In this document: positions 9,801 to 20,100 of the stretch, one piece after another
Layout of the letters: every line of letters starts with the position of its first letter
Numbering within the stretch: the first letter of the stretch is position 1
Assembly: GCA_028532985.1 (NCBI GenBank)
Contig: JANCIK010000001.1
Coordinates: 2,294,001 to 2,358,000 of the forward strand
Length of the DNA: 64,000 nt
Direction: 5' to 3'
Source: Stropharia rugosoannulata
Lineage: Eukaryota > Basidiomycota > Agaricomycetes > Agaricales > Strophariaceae
The notes under the pieces: generated by a model
What the model was told of the DNA's origin: nothing
Seen by the model: only the letters and a program-made list of their open reading frames with translations
The model's database searches: none
Program-made: the position numbers and the translations under genes

Positions 9801-10798
9801 TCCGCTAAGAGTCGCTCGTCGTAGCCGACATACAAGTCCAGTATTCCGCCGCACGCACGCCCAGCGAAGTGTTCCGCCAGACTCTCCGCTGCCGGTGGCA
9901 ATCCTGAGTGCGCGATGGTAACAGCGTTCAGCGGCTCTAAGCTATGTACTATTCTAAAGGACACCCCGTCTTTCTTTGTTACTGTGAACCAGCGCGACCG
10001 GTATGATGAACTGGATGGTTCATAAGTCCCAGCGCGGATCTTAGTAGCGATGAACTCGCACACCCGCTCGTACATGCCTGGCGGAATGGGTATATTTTTC
10101 AGTACCCACGGCGTATGTTCTACCGTTGGAATATCTACCGGCGGGAAGAAGTCTGTTCTAAACCTCCCCTTTTCCGTGTCATCCCACGCGAACGCCTCAT
10201 TCTGCTGCATGAACACCTGATGTACTAGCTTGCGCTCTTCTGGCCACAGGAAATCTCCTCCGTGCGCTTTATCTATTTCCTCCTTCCGCTCCGCTGTGTA
10301 CCTTCCCGTGGGCACGAACTCTGGTGGGTGTACCGTCAGCGGAGGCATTTCCTTCAGCGGATCTCCCTTTATCTCTCTCACTATTCTGAATTTCTCTGGC
10401 AGCTCTTGATAAACGGGCCTGACCTTGTCAGCGACTGGTTTATATTTCTTTCCTGCAAAGACGGTTACGGTAGTGGCATTCTTACCAGTTAACCGCTTTC
10501 TAGTTACTCCTTTCCGCGCTGACTGGCCTTGCTCGGGGTCCGCTGAGCGGAATTGCCCCCTAGGCTCTCCTTTCACCGTCTCTTTTTCTCGCCATTCTTT
10601 TTGCTGAAAGTACTTATAAATTGATGCTTTCTCTTTATCCTCCATCTTAGCCTCGTGCACAGCTTGAGCCATGTACACATCTCTCAGCTCAGCGGAGCCA
10701 AATCTCCCTCCCTTCTTTGGCAACGCATACCCTGCTATCTCTATCTTTCCAGTCTTATCATCCCGCTCGAACATTAACGCGACCTCTCCTTGACGCAT
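6863..10798 (-). CDS. pol: Pol: reverse transcriptase, RNase H and integrase (1311 aa)
   Basis: From the ATG at 10798 the frame is open to 6863. In order: RT with motif A LDLYVGYDE (Asp321) and the catalytic box YIDD (Asp385/386); RNase H with Asp556, Glu600 and Asp626; integrase HHCC zinc finger (His892, His897, Cys927, Cys930) and catalytic Asp957, Asp1016, Glu1051, the classical D,D-35-E spacing; then an RWNGPY motif and an acidic tail. No chromodomain. The start ATG overlaps the protease stop as TGATG, suggesting termination-reinitiation; the frame also stays open about 33 codons upstream, so frameshifting is an alternative. All catalytic residues are present, so the protein could be active. 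Confidence 0.95.
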   Translation of the reverse strand: MRQGEVALMFERDDKTGKIEIAGYALPKKGGRFGSAELRDVYMAQAVHEAKMEDKEKASIYKYFQQKEWREKETVKGEPRGQFRSADPEQGQSARKGVTRKRLTGKNATTVTVFAGKKYKPVADKVRPVYQELPEKFRIVREIKGDPLKEMPPLTVHPPEFVPTGRYTAERKEEIDKAHGGDFLWPEERKLVHQVFMQQNEAFAWDDTEKGRFRTDFFPPVDIPTVEHTPWVLKNIPIPPGMYERVCEFIATKIRAGTYEPSSSSYRSRWFTVTKKDGVSFRIVHSLEPLNAVTIAHSGLPPAAESLAEHFAGRACGGILDLYVGYDERLLAESSRDLTTFQTPFGALRLVTLPMGWTNSVPIFHEDVTYILRDEIPDVTEPYIDDVPIRGPKTRYELEDGGYETIPENSGIRRFVWEHMQNVNGIVQRMKYSGGTFSGKKSILCAAEIVVVGHLCTYEGRKPAPDKVHAILNWGPCKNVSDVRAFMGTMGLLRIYISDYAKRAEHIQRLLRGKEPFEWGPAQQASMDALKDGARNAHCVKPLDYTLPGPITLAVDTSWRAVGFYIYQQDPLNAKKRVYARFGSILLTEREQRFSQPKRELYGLLRALQACYYWLIGARKLVVETDAKYLKGMLDNLGMGPNATINRWIDKILMYHFQLKHVAGKTFGADGLSRREGQPGDEEYEHSAEDDDQEVGPLEYEKVYEEDPDPLSLEEFKDQIDDRGGYLQAGFLNELFDGPAEPARAEAHSVDCFQLELERARKETREEQRTVRNFLQTEEVSPAQRAYLEKFVLAHVIPESKIDELEDEEYDERNRTSAGKDMDDKLPMIRYWLQNPSTRPKDMSEREYQNFIRNARNFFLDKDGRMYRRSVDEAHKLVVDPAQWTRMLRAAHDSLGHRGAYATRKLLMERFWWPELERDVYWYVKTCHVCQLRQKTIIQIPRTETHTPSIFQQLHADTMHMSPASNGYNYIVHGRCALSSWVEGRPLKKENARAIAQWMFEDIICRWGCLREIITDNGGPFRAALKYLEKKYGITGITISAYNSQANGKIERPHWDIRQMLWKACGGTEGAHKRWSKFFYHVLWADRVTVRRGFGCSPFFMVTGAHPILPLDIAEATWLVKLPDRVLTTEELVGYRARALAKHRDTVEEMRQRVSKIKRDAIREFERKHSAKIRDYAFKPGDVVLMRNSGIESSLNRKMLARWNGPYIVIARKEGGAYLVAELDGSVLKDKVAAFRLIPYFARRQLKLPADLDDIIDQTRENLNKMMSAPDYEPAIPKDYIFDEPGVVSGSGQVPADEEDDDEDGWAEPDA

Positions 10799-12066
10799 CA
10801 AATCATCGAGGACTGAAAATCCTGGTCGGCATGCGGCTCCTCCGCTGCGCTGGAGTCCTGCACATCTGGCTCCCGCTGAAGTATCTTCGGCCCGCACCCC
10901 CGATTATACGTAGGTACCACTAGCTTCCGCTGAGTATTTGGGTCCGTCAGCGTAAGTTCCACTGTGCCATCCCCGCGCGTCTTCACATTGCTTTCAGTGA
11001 GAATCTCAAACGGCTTCCCCAACAGAACCTCGTAAGCGGCCGCGCTGATAACGTGCACTTGTAGGTACACTGTCAGTCCGCTGAACACAAAAGGTACATT
11101 CCGCGCTAAGCCCTTAGTCGACTCGACTTGTTTGTTAGCGCTCTGCATCCTAATGGTAAAGTCAGGATCCCAGCTTAAGCCTAGTCGCTCCGCGGTATCT
11201 TGCGCCATAGACACTATTTGTGATCCGCTGTCGAGCAGAGTCTCTGCACGGCCTTTCCCATTAATCAGCGGAAATACCGCCTTGAGATGGTGCGACTCTC
11301 GTGCCACAATTAATCCCTTGGGCTTTTCGCCTGGTTGTAGCGTCGAGATATACTGCTCATAGGGATCCTCCATGATTATTGTGCCGGGTTGTAAGCCACC
11401 GCGCTCCTCCGCGCAAGTGAGGAATGTTGCCGCTGGGAGCTCGTCCATTCGCATGAACTCTTCTTCTTCGTTCTCCTGTTTCAGCTGGGCGATGGCCTCG
11501 TCCATCTCCCACTCCTCTGCCTCATAATCCAGCTGCAAAACCCGCATGGTATTTACATCCAGCGGAACCTTGCGCGGTATGATGCGCTCAACAAACTTCC
11601 TCCTAAACCCCGCTGTAGAGATCCCCAATAATTGTCCTTGAGTGATCTCTATTTTCTGGCTCTCTAAACGCTTAAGGACTTCGTCCGCTTGCGCTTCATC
11701 CTCAATGGCCGCGCGCAACTTATACGCTGGCTTCCTCTTCTCTATTACTGGCATCGGCGCCTCTCTTACCGGCGGCCGACTCTTTTCTGGTACGCGCAAC
11801 GGAGGAACCATTACATATGGCACCTGCGCTGGCTTTTTATTCTCCCCAATTTTCTGCGCTGGCGCTGCGAAGCTTACTTTCTTTTTCTCCGCTCCGCTGG
11901 GCGCCTGTCTACTGATCTCCTCTATGAACTCTTCCTCATCTCCGCTGTCGACCTCCTCGATAGTTGTCCTTGGTGTACTTCTTACTGGTAGCTTCTTATT
12001 TACGTCTTCCGGGTTCTTGGGTTTATCAGAGCCGCTACGCTGAACTCTGCCCGCGCTTCCCTTCAT
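10798..12066 (-). CDS. Retroviral-type aspartic protease ORF (about 422 aa)
   Basis: The protease core lies in the C-terminal third: GRAETLLDSGSQIVSMA carries the active-site DSG (in place of the more common DTG), followed by a flap-like hydrophobic region and VLLGKPFEI. The N-terminal two thirds are charged and of unknown role. The first ATG (12066) lies 5 nt after the gag TGA, and the stop overlaps the pol ATG. Three consecutive separate ORFs, each joined by a stop-start, is unusual for Gypsy elements, which usually fuse PR to RT. The length is the same in element 2. Confidence 0.9.
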   Translation of the reverse strand: MKGSAGRVQRSGSDKPKNPEDVNKKLPVRSTPRTTIEEVDSGDEEEFIEEISRQAPSGAEKKKVSFAAPAQKIGENKKPAQVPYVMVPPLRVPEKSRPPVREAPMPVIEKRKPAYKLRAAIEDEAQADEVLKRLESQKIEITQGQLLGISTAGFRRKFVERIIPRKVPLDVNTMRVLQLDYEAEEWEMDEAIAQLKQENEEEEFMRMDELPAATFLTCAEERGGLQPGTIIMEDPYEQYISTLQPGEKPKGLIVARESHHLKAVFPLINGKGRAETLLDSGSQIVSMAQDTAERLGLSWDPDFTIRMQSANKQVESTKGLARNVPFVFSGLTVYLQVHVISAAAYEVLLGKPFEILTESNVKTRGDGTVELTLTDPNTQRKLVVPTYNRGCGPKILQREPDVQDSSAAEEPHADQDFQSSMI

Positions 12067-12071
12067 CAGAC

Positions 12072-14141
12072 TCAATCGAAACCCTGGCTCAGCGCTGCAT
12101 CCCGCTCCGCTTTCATAGTCGCGATCAGCTGCCGCTGTTCCTCTATCACCTCCTCTGGCGTCTTGACCGCTGAGCGCTCCTTTAAGAACGCCTTCCGACT
12201 GTCCAGCTCCTGTTGTAGTGTTCGAATTTGCTCCTCATAAGTCTCATCGAGAGAGCTGGCTGGTTGGTAGACCTGGGCGTACACCATGCTCGGCGGAGTC
12301 CCCATGTACGCTGGGTGTACCGGCGCCATATAGGTCTGCTGCGCTGGCGGCCCATTCTTCTTATGCCACTCGTCTACACGTTCTTTGATAGCGCGCGAAG
12401 GGTCCCAAGGTAATGACGATCCATCTGGCAGCTGGAGCCTTCCAGCTTCCGTGATGATTATCTTCCCAGCGGACAGATCCTGTTGCCTCACAATACACTC
12501 CGCTACGATGTGTCCCGTCTGTTTACAATAGAAGCACCTCGGTTCCGGTCGTTGTTGGTATTGAAACGGACGCGGCGGCGCTCCGCTGAAACCTGGTCCT
12601 CCCATTGGCATCATAGGTACCGCTGGCTGGACTGGCGCAGCGACAGGTGCTGCCCGCGACGACATTACATTGCGCAGAATGTCTTCCAACTCCTTCTTAT
12701 TGGTCTCCTTTGACTTTGACACTGTCTTTTCTACCAGCGACAACGTATCTTTAAACGACGCTACAAAGCCCTTCAAGTCCTCAATTTCCCCGCGCAGCGT
12801 ATGCACCTCCGCTGACTCGGTCTTGATGGCAGGCACAGGCATGAGCCCATCCGCTGAGTCTCGACTCAAGCTGAGCGAAGTGCTAGGATTCTTGGTGCGC
12901 GCCATCTGCTCTGCCATTTCCGCCACCTGTTTCAGCGGATACATGTCCTCAGTCCGCGCCTCCACCTGAATCCCCGCTGGCGCCGTAAAGGGTATATTGC
13001 GTTCTTTTAGGTACTTGTCAAACGACGTCCTCGTAGTGTAGTCAATATCCAGCTTGTTAAACAACCTCTCCCTGAACCCCGCTGTGAGACTGTTGGTGAA
13101 GTAGGTCACCAGCGTATGATTAGCCAGCAAGGTAGGCGCCTTGGTCAACTTCGCTGCCTCCGCTAAGAATGCCCGCTTGAAGTCCAACAGCACCTGGAGG
13201 TCTTCCTCCGAGATGCGCTGGTTCTCCTTGCAAAGTTTCTTTAGACGCGCGATGGACCCCGTCTGAATACTGATCACCTCAGGATATTCATTGAGGATCA
13301 TCTTCTTCAGCTCAGCGTAACTCTTGGTGTCATAGCCTGGTAAATTCTTCCACTCCTCCGCCGTCTGCATGGGTACATATTTGATTACATAGCCTCTCCT
13401 CTCATCATCCTCCGTCACCTCAGCGCGCTTGAACCAGTCCTCTAAGTCCTCGAAGTAGCGTGGGAGTTCATCACGCTCCGCGGTGGGGTCGAAGCTTGGT
13501 GCACCGCGCGCTCCGCGCACAGGCATAGATGTTTCCTTAGGCATGGTGATAATTTCCGGGGGCGGTTCGTGTTCACTTGTGGAAAAGTCTGATAATTCTC
13601 CTTCAAATATATCTCTGGCCACGCGCTCGGCCTCGCTCTCACTATTATCTGTCGTCCGCTGAGCGGATCTCTTAGCAGTCTCGAATACTTCCGAAAACGG
13701 AGGAGGTGTGTCTTGAGTGGCTTGGCTATCTGATGAGCCAAATGGTGCGACTTCAAGCGTAATGTCTCCGTCCGCTGAGCGGTCGTCAGTTTCAATTCCA
13801 GAAGGCGGTCCCCAGAATCCGCTGGGCCCGTCCTCCCGCTCTGAGTCACTCTCTGTAAGCGCTCCTGGTACGCGCTGAGCAAGATCCTGCGTTTCTATCT
13901 GTAGCCACGCCTCTTCCCTTGCTTTCCTCTTTGCTTTTCTATCTCGAGTAGGTGTAATCACCAATGGTTCCACAAGCTCAGCGTCTTTCTTGCTCCTAGT
14001 CGATCGCCCGCTCGGAGGTAGTATACCAAATGATGGTCTAGCCTCCGCTGGTTCTGCTAGCGACGACGGTGCAGGAAATTTGCCTCGCTTGTTACTCGTC
14101 CCCGTTGTATTTGAAATTTTTGAAATGTTTTGTAATAGGCG
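12072..14141 (-). CDS. gag: Gag: capsid/nucleocapsid ORF, start uncertain
   Basis: The frame is open from 14141 (after an in-frame TAG at 14144) to TGA at 12072, up to 689 residues. Counting from 13973 it holds a retrotransposon gag/capsid region (YFEDLEDWFKRAEV..., LPGYDTKSYAELKKMI) and one CCHC zinc knuckle C-x2-C-x4-H-x4-C at residues 480-493. No in-frame ATG exists before 13544, yet the upstream part is conserved at protein level in element 2. The real start may be a non-AUG codon, or an ATG supplied by splicing from the LTR leader. Confidence 0.88.
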   Translation of the reverse strand, partial: RLLQNISKISNTTGTSNKRGKFPAPSSLAEPAEARPSFGILPPSGRSTRSKKDAELVEPLVITPTRDRKAKRKAREEAWLQIETQDLAQRVPGALTESDSEREDGPSGFWGPPSGIETDDRSADGDITLEVAPFGSSDSQATQDTPPPFSEVFETAKRSAQRTTDNSESEAERVARDIFEGELSDFSTSEHEPPPEIITMPKETSMPVRGARGAPSFDPTAERDELPRYFEDLEDWFKRAEVTEDDERRGYVIKYVPMQTAEEWKNLPGYDTKSYAELKKMILNEYPEVISIQTGSIARLKKLCKENQRISEEDLQVLLDFKRAFLAEAAKLTKAPTLLANHTLVTYFTNSLTAGFRERLFNKLDIDYTTRTSFDKYLKERNIPFTAPAGIQVEARTEDMYPLKQVAEMAEQMARTKNPSTSLSLSRDSADGLMPVPAIKTESAEVHTLRGEIEDLKGFVASFKDTLSLVEKTVSKSKETNKKELEDILRNVMSSRAAPVAAPVQPAVPMMPMGGPGFSGAPPRPFQYQQRPEPRCFYCKQTGHIVAECIVRQQDLSAGKIIITEAGRLQLPDGSSLPWDPSRAIKERVDEWHKKNGPPAQQTYMAPVHPAYMGTPPSMVYAQVYQPASSLDETYEEQIRTLQQELDSRKAFLKERSAVKTPEEVIEEQRQLIATMKAERDAALSQGFD

Positions 14142-14186
14142 CTAAGCCGTGGTCCCCGAAACACTATATGAGATTTCTGAACCTAC

Positions 14187-14204
14187 CCCTCGCGGTGGGC
14201 TCCA
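14187..14204 (-). promoter_or_regulatory. Primer-binding site
   Basis: On the minus strand TGGAGCCCACCGCGAGGG starts 2 nt after the LTR. Its complement ends in CCA and would form the 3' acceptor and T-stem strand of a tRNA with acceptor GGTGGGC. I cannot name the tRNA. Confidence 0.65.
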
Positions 14205-14206
14205 GA

Positions 14207-15620
14207 TGAGAGGTCTGCCGTGGGGCTAGACTCGAATCACAAGAAACACAACACACACAACCCCAGCGGAGCGAGATCCTATCACCTAGATCGAGCGACG
14301 CTCTTCAGCTAAGCGGGTTATAGATGTCTACGCTCTCCTGGTACCTCTCCGCTGAGCGGATCGTGATGTTTAAGGGTCTCGTAAGTTTCGTCCAGATGTC
14401 CGCTGTACAGTGCCTGCAAGTTCGTTTTTAAGGAGGGGTTTAATTCTAGAAGTCTCAGATTAATGTCTGGGCGACCTCCGCTGAGCGCAGGGTATCGATA
14501 GTAATGTATAGTTTTGATGGGGGCTCTGCGGGGCTTATTCCGCTGAGTGGGTTTGAGGTCCGGTGACCGATGCAAACGCTCACACAAGCTGGTATTCCCA
14601 ATTGTGCCTCGCTCCGCTGACTATCCAAAGTCGTTCCGCTGAGACTGTCCAAAGTCCTATTCCGCTGAGGCTATCCAGAACCTCGTTCACCCGGTGGTGC
14701 AGTCTCAATTCACAAAACACTACAGCGCGAGTTTTCGTACACGGTTGCACTGACTCCCCGCTGAGCTCTCCAAATGACCCGGTGGCCAGAAGCTATCCAA
14801 AACTTCTATAATTCACAATACACTTCACAGTAAAACCCTAACAAAAGCTAAACACAGCCCGCTGACGGTCTGGGACGGAGCCCAACACACAAATCTAGTG
14901 GGTAGACAATTGCTTGATTTCCGTAGTTACAATTACAAGTTTATATAGACAGGCCCTGTGTACTAATTTAGATGGAGAGTAAATACTAGCAACGCCGGAC
15001 CAAAGGTCCGCCGAGCGCATGTGCCTCCGCTGGGCGTTTTGATGACTACTCCGCTGAGCGCGACCTGGGCCCGTTGTATTGCCAGACTCCATCGAGAGAC
15101 GTTGTTAAACTCCGCTGGGCGGTTCCTTCTTGGTCATCGAGGCATGGCTACCGCTGCTAAGGTTTCCCCAGCGGAGTCCGTGCTGTGTGCATTATTCATT
15201 CCCCCGGGCATCACACGCTCCAGCGCGCGCGCCACGGTCACCTGACGAGTGGACTTAGGCAAATTTCGCCTTCGTGATGTGTTCCGCTGAGCCCCCTTTG
15301 AGACGCCGTCTACACACAGTCCTGCTCGTCGCCTTTGATATTTTCCGCTCAGCTGTACTCCTGTCTTCCGCTGAGAGGACAGTAACCGTTATGTGCTCCG
15401 CTGACAGCCGTTACGGTACTTCAACTGTGTACTTATGGCCTGTACAGTCCGCTGAACCCCACATAACTGCCCGCTGAGCACACGCGTGATGATTTGTGAT
15501 GCACGCGCTGAGCGCTGAGACGGCTGACCAGGCTAGTCACCGCTCCGCTGGACCCCTGCACTTCGACCCGAACCGCCCGCTGTGGCCACTTACAGCCTTG
15601 AAGTAGACGCAGGCCTGTCA
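14207..15620 (-). repeat. Right LTR of element 1 (5' LTR for gag-pol), 1414 bp
   Basis: Bounded by TGAGAGGTCT (14207) and CTGTCA (15620), so it has TG..CA ends in either reading. Followed directly by CCGG. It contains about 20 CCGCTG and 2 CAGCGG by eye (chance expectation below 1), with strong strand bias. The element 2 LTR is alignable in the outer parts but lacks these motifs. Confidence 0.95.
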
Positions 15621-16930
15621 CCGGTCGTGAAAAAAGTCTCCCTAACCATTTTCTGAGATCTTGATGTATATATGTTCTGACTGGCATTTGCCTTGAAACA
15701 TGCCCTCTGATCTTGCGGGATTTCCACAAAGGGGTTCCACAAAGGCTGCTACCAGCTGATGGCTGATACGTACAATGAGAAAGGTCACGCAAATCTGTAT
15801 CCATGGAGTAAAGGCAATGACATTCAGGACAACAAAGAAACCTCAATACGTCGGGATCAACATTGAAAGAAGCTAAACAAGTCCGAGGATCTGTTGGAAT
15901 AAGTGAAAGCACTTCCATGGCCGGTAAATTGTTTGCTAAAACATCCTTCAATCCTGCTAACTGGACGCGAAGAGCCCTTCGTGTGACGAAATATATGTTC
16001 TGTAGTACAAGCAATAAGACTATAGCGGATTTAGTGACCAAGTCTCGAGGACCTTGATCAAAAAAATGGTGCTCTAAATGTTCGATAATGGTCAATAGGC
16101 TAGCAAGATAGTCACAGTAATGTTCTACCTGTGTGGATGTAGTTTATGTTTGAATGCTCTGTTCCAAGTCGTTGTCGATTCCATTCGGATAGTTTTTGCT
16201 TATTTATTAGAAGCAAACTGCTTTCAATTAAGTTCTCAGCAAAGTCCCTTTCGACAGAAGCTTCGATTTTGCGGAGTCTTCCTAGTAAGTTGTAGTATCC
16301 GTTTTCAACAAGTAGGAAGTTGTCATTCGTCTGAGAATTCGATTTGAGAGCGTAAACGCCGCTATTAGCTACCAATGAGTATGGCGGCGATAGTTCATGT
16401 AGTTCAGAAGATCTGGCGGTAGTCTTGGGGTTTTTTATGAAAGCCAGTGGGTTGATAACGACTGGTAAACTAGAAAGCCAACAATGCTCGTCCATAATGA
16501 TGCCAATATCGTGCTTTATATACATACGTCCCAGATTACGAGTAGTACGGCGATCGGGTGAGATGAGAATGGTCGTTCCTAAAGCCAGTCTGCGAGCATC
16601 TTTCATGTGGTTATTCTTGGTACTGGTTGACACAAATGAACCAGGCCCTTCATACTCTCCAGTCGTCGGGTTCAACGTTGTGCAGTATAGAGTACAGCGA
16701 CAGAGAGTGAGTTTGTTTTCTTTAGGCATACTCCACAAGCATATTCTGACCGGTTCGATACCAGGCCAGGTGTGGAGAATACCCGCCGCCTGCAGATCAT
16801 GAGCCTCTACTTGCGTCGTGCGAGAACGGACACTCTTAGTACGCCGATTTGATCGGATTTGGTTATTGGCAGGTAGCCAAACATGCACAATTAGAGCAGC
16901 AATTAGCGCCTGATCACAGAGTTCATACAT
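15621..16930 (-). pseudogene. Host or transposon ORF interrupted by element 1
   Basis: Two minus-strand frames lie here: 16930-16112 (272 codons) and 16095 down to the insertion point. The second reads through KPLWKS-like and WLGRLFSRP segments up to the CCGG junction, then continues only into LTR sequence, so the gene is truncated by the insertion. A CCPEC pattern and the basic Tyr/Trp-rich segment before the break recall N-terminal regions of basidiomycete DNA transposases; this is weak recollection. The first frame is not recognised and may be a separate gene or an upstream exon. Confidence 0.5.
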
Positions 16931-17122
16931 TCGCTACAGTGTGGTGGTATACAACTACGCACTGGCAGACGTCTGGTATCGAACCGACGGTCGGCCATTT
17001 AGTGAACCTCATGTTCCAATCATCGAGCCAATCCTTCATTGCTTCAGGTTAGTTTTCTAGTACATAATGTTGCGAACACTAACAGAGTCTTTACACGAAA
17101 TCAGTATATATTCTCCCTCTTC

Positions 17123-20100
17123 TCAATGCTCTCCTCTGCGGACACGTTTAGATTTCTTGTTGAATGAAAGCAGACTTTCACGTTGTTCCTGACGTCGAAG
17201 CCTAGCATTGTATGTGCTTACGGCAACATAGCTGGGAATCCATTTATCAGTCCTGAATGCGTCCAGAATGTGTGTCGGCTTTGCAGGATGGGAGAGTAAC
17301 TTCGTCGAGTTCGATGTGTATACCAGCCACGCATTCGTACACTCTTCCCAGAGTCCGGACCTCACGTTCATCCACATGCGAACCTGATCTCTCAAGCGGT
17401 TGCGGTGTATGTGGAGATCGCCCAGACCAGCCCCCTTGATTTCGAATGATGAAAGATCCCCATCCCAATCGGTTACAGTCCACTGGGTTTTAATGCCAGA
17501 GTACCTTTCGTTCCTAAAAAATTGAGGAACTTGGCAACCCTCCAAAGCATTGTTGTCGTCCGTGAACTCGAAAGAGATGTCTCCGACTTTGTGGACTATC
17601 AGCGCTGTTCAGTGCTATCAAGGAAATTAATCTATGAAAATACTCACCGCCGTCGCGAGGTTGGGCAGGACCGTCAACAGCAAGAAGGCCAGTGAGTTCC
17701 CTAAGTGGCGGGATTGCGCCCTGTGAATATCGTCTGGAATTGCTTGCACCACGTCGCGAAAAAGGACTGCTTTGGACGGAAGTGTCGCTAACTAATTCAT
17801 CTTCCTCTGTCTCGGATGACTCAGATACTGAATCAAGTCCCCTAGATCCATTAGACAGAGTGGGACCACGACCCCCCGAGGTATGAACACGGTGTCTAAG
17901 CACATGAATATGATGCACTTGTACATAAATCAATACTTACCTGGGCTTAACAACTGCATGGCGGGATTCCGTTCGTACTGAATTTCGACGATCCTCCTTA
18001 AACAATGCTGCCGTTGCCTCTACCACCTCTACTTTGACAGACGGAGTCGCACTTTCTCGAGTTTCCCTTGTAATGTCGTCGTTATCTGTGTATTCACTTG
18101 ACCATGATGCAGCGCTGTTTGCTAATGAGGAGAGCATATCACATTTTGACAACACAATTACCTATCTTTTCTCAGACGACGCTTGGAGCTTCCCCTTCCC
18201 GACACCCCTGGTGTAGCCGAATCTCTGTTTAAAAGTTTGGTTGGTGAGTACATTCAAAGTTTATGAATTAACAGATGCTGACCTTGTCTGCGAATTGTGA
18301 TCAGATTTATCGCGGAAAGCCGAGTCTATGATAATGGCACTGGCATAGTGACTGATAAGCCTCGTAACGCAAAGCAAAGTTAAACACTGCACCTTCGTTG
18401 ACGTATACTTGTTTTCTTGGTACGAATACCAGCGGCCGGCACAGAATTGGCCCTCAGACGATGTTGGTTATCGTCTTCGCTATAGGATTCCTCGTCCAAG
18501 TTTACTGGCACAGAACGGTGTCGTAGCCCAGCCCGCCCATGTGGTGTAGACTCTTGAGCAATGCCATGATCGGTATGAAGCGTCGTGGGCCCAGGGAAAT
18601 GCGATCTGCCGGTCGGTGCACCCAATATTTCGTATTCTTCCTCGCTAGCCTGTCTAATCTTCGTCATATTCGCACTCTCCCTGTATTGGTCGCTGATGAG
18701 TGAATCACTTGCATAACATGAGAATACAAACTGTAAAGCAGTCTGGTCTTTCAAAAACTCATGTTCCCTTTGATCATTCGTCTTGGGCAGTATCTTTTCA
18801 TTGCTCATTGACGTTTTGTCAAGCCTTTTATCATTTAGACCTTTGAACTGCAGTGAACCAGTTGAAACTCACAAGTCTGCCAGTCGGTTCACATTGATTG
18901 AACGACGACGCAGTTCATTGTAACCTACCCTTCTGGGTGCGTCCCAGATAAGTCCTTGCGCTGTCGGTGATTGTAGATTGAGTTCGTGAAGCTGTATATA
19001 TCACAGTAAGTCTTGAAGGCCAAGAAAACCAGAAATATACTGACGATTTCTGGAGAATATTCAGAGAACGAGGAGTCGTCAAAACCGTCGAGCCATGTTG
19101 CAGGATGCATTTCTTTGACTGCTCCTGTGCGAACGAGCATTCATGGAACACCTACGGATCCGGAGTTATTATTGAAGAACAAAGGGATCAAAATATTTGT
19201 CATTAGAGTCCTACGCGGCAAGTGAAACACATGATCATCCTAATCTAACTTGTGCTACGTGCTACATGTCACTACATCATGGGCTTTACGCCCTTCTGGA
19301 TTGTCTATTCCCCATTTGATTTGAGCCATCCCCGATACTACTTGGTTGATTTAAGGCTTGTGGCCAGCACATAACGAGGCACCCCGTTGTTATTCTTCAG
19401 TACATTCTTTGAATAAATGGGGTGCTCTATATAGGGTGTTTGATTTTGAGAATAGCGGTCAGAAATATCAGCCCATTTCCAAGTTCGGTGGTCGACAGTG
19501 TCTGGTTGCGTCTCAAGTAAATAGACGTGTAGTTTGTTGTCGGGACGGTACATATGGAGATGCACGTGTCCTGGCACAGCTCGAGCGTCGAGGGCGAGTA
19601 TGGAGAGATCGAGATGGTCGTCCCCCTCCGATACAGTCCACCACATAATCCCTTTGAATCCAGAATTTTTTATTCTGTGCTGGTCCCAAAATAATCCGAT
19701 CGATTTAGCTTGGGATTGAAGGAAATCAGTTATATAACCTTGCGTTATTAGACAGGATAATTACCGTATTTTTCTGACGCCAGCATATCCGGATCATCTT
19801 CATCCTCATCCTGTTCAATATCTGTTGAAGTGTTGCTTCCAGAGACCTGATCTGGCTCAGTATCGCTCGCTAGATCGGTGCCACTTGCCGGCTCATCACG
19901 GACGCCCTCTTTTTCAGGGCTCAGGGGTGGCTTAGGATCGCGTTCACCCTCTGATTTGGAAACGTTTTCTGTGTTCGGAAGTACTTCAGCTGTCTCCTTG
20001 GCTGTTTGCTGTGGTGTGGTCTTCTCTTTAGCATATTCAACTTCGCACTGACGGGATGGCTCGCCCATGGGCAATGTATGGCTGAGATGCAGTGAGACAG

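Larger units (their letters stand above)
1..15620 (-). mobile_element. Element 1: large Ty3/Gypsy LTR retrotransposon with an opposite-strand gene cassette
   Basis: The element runs from a left LTR cut by the window edge (1-908) to a complete right LTR (14207-15620). On the minus strand the order is right LTR, primer-binding site, gag, protease, RT-RNaseH-integrase, then a 6 kb region holding four plus-strand spliced genes, the polypurine tract and the left LTR. The RT-RNaseH-integrase order defines Ty3/Gypsy. Full length would be about 16.1 kb because about 500 bp of the left LTR lies outside. LTR identity above 99% and intact gag, PR and pol frames indicate a young, possibly active copy. 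The right end abuts CCGG inside a disrupted ORF. No chromodomain or envelope gene was seen. Confidence 0.93.

Noticed and set aside
14187..14204. Naming the priming tRNA
   Set aside because: The acceptor sequence is clear but I cannot assign it to an isoacceptor from memory.
1..15620. CCGCTGAG copies as a CRISPR-like or satellite array
   Set aside because: Spacing is irregular, copies lie inside coding exons and introns, and the organism is eukaryotic.
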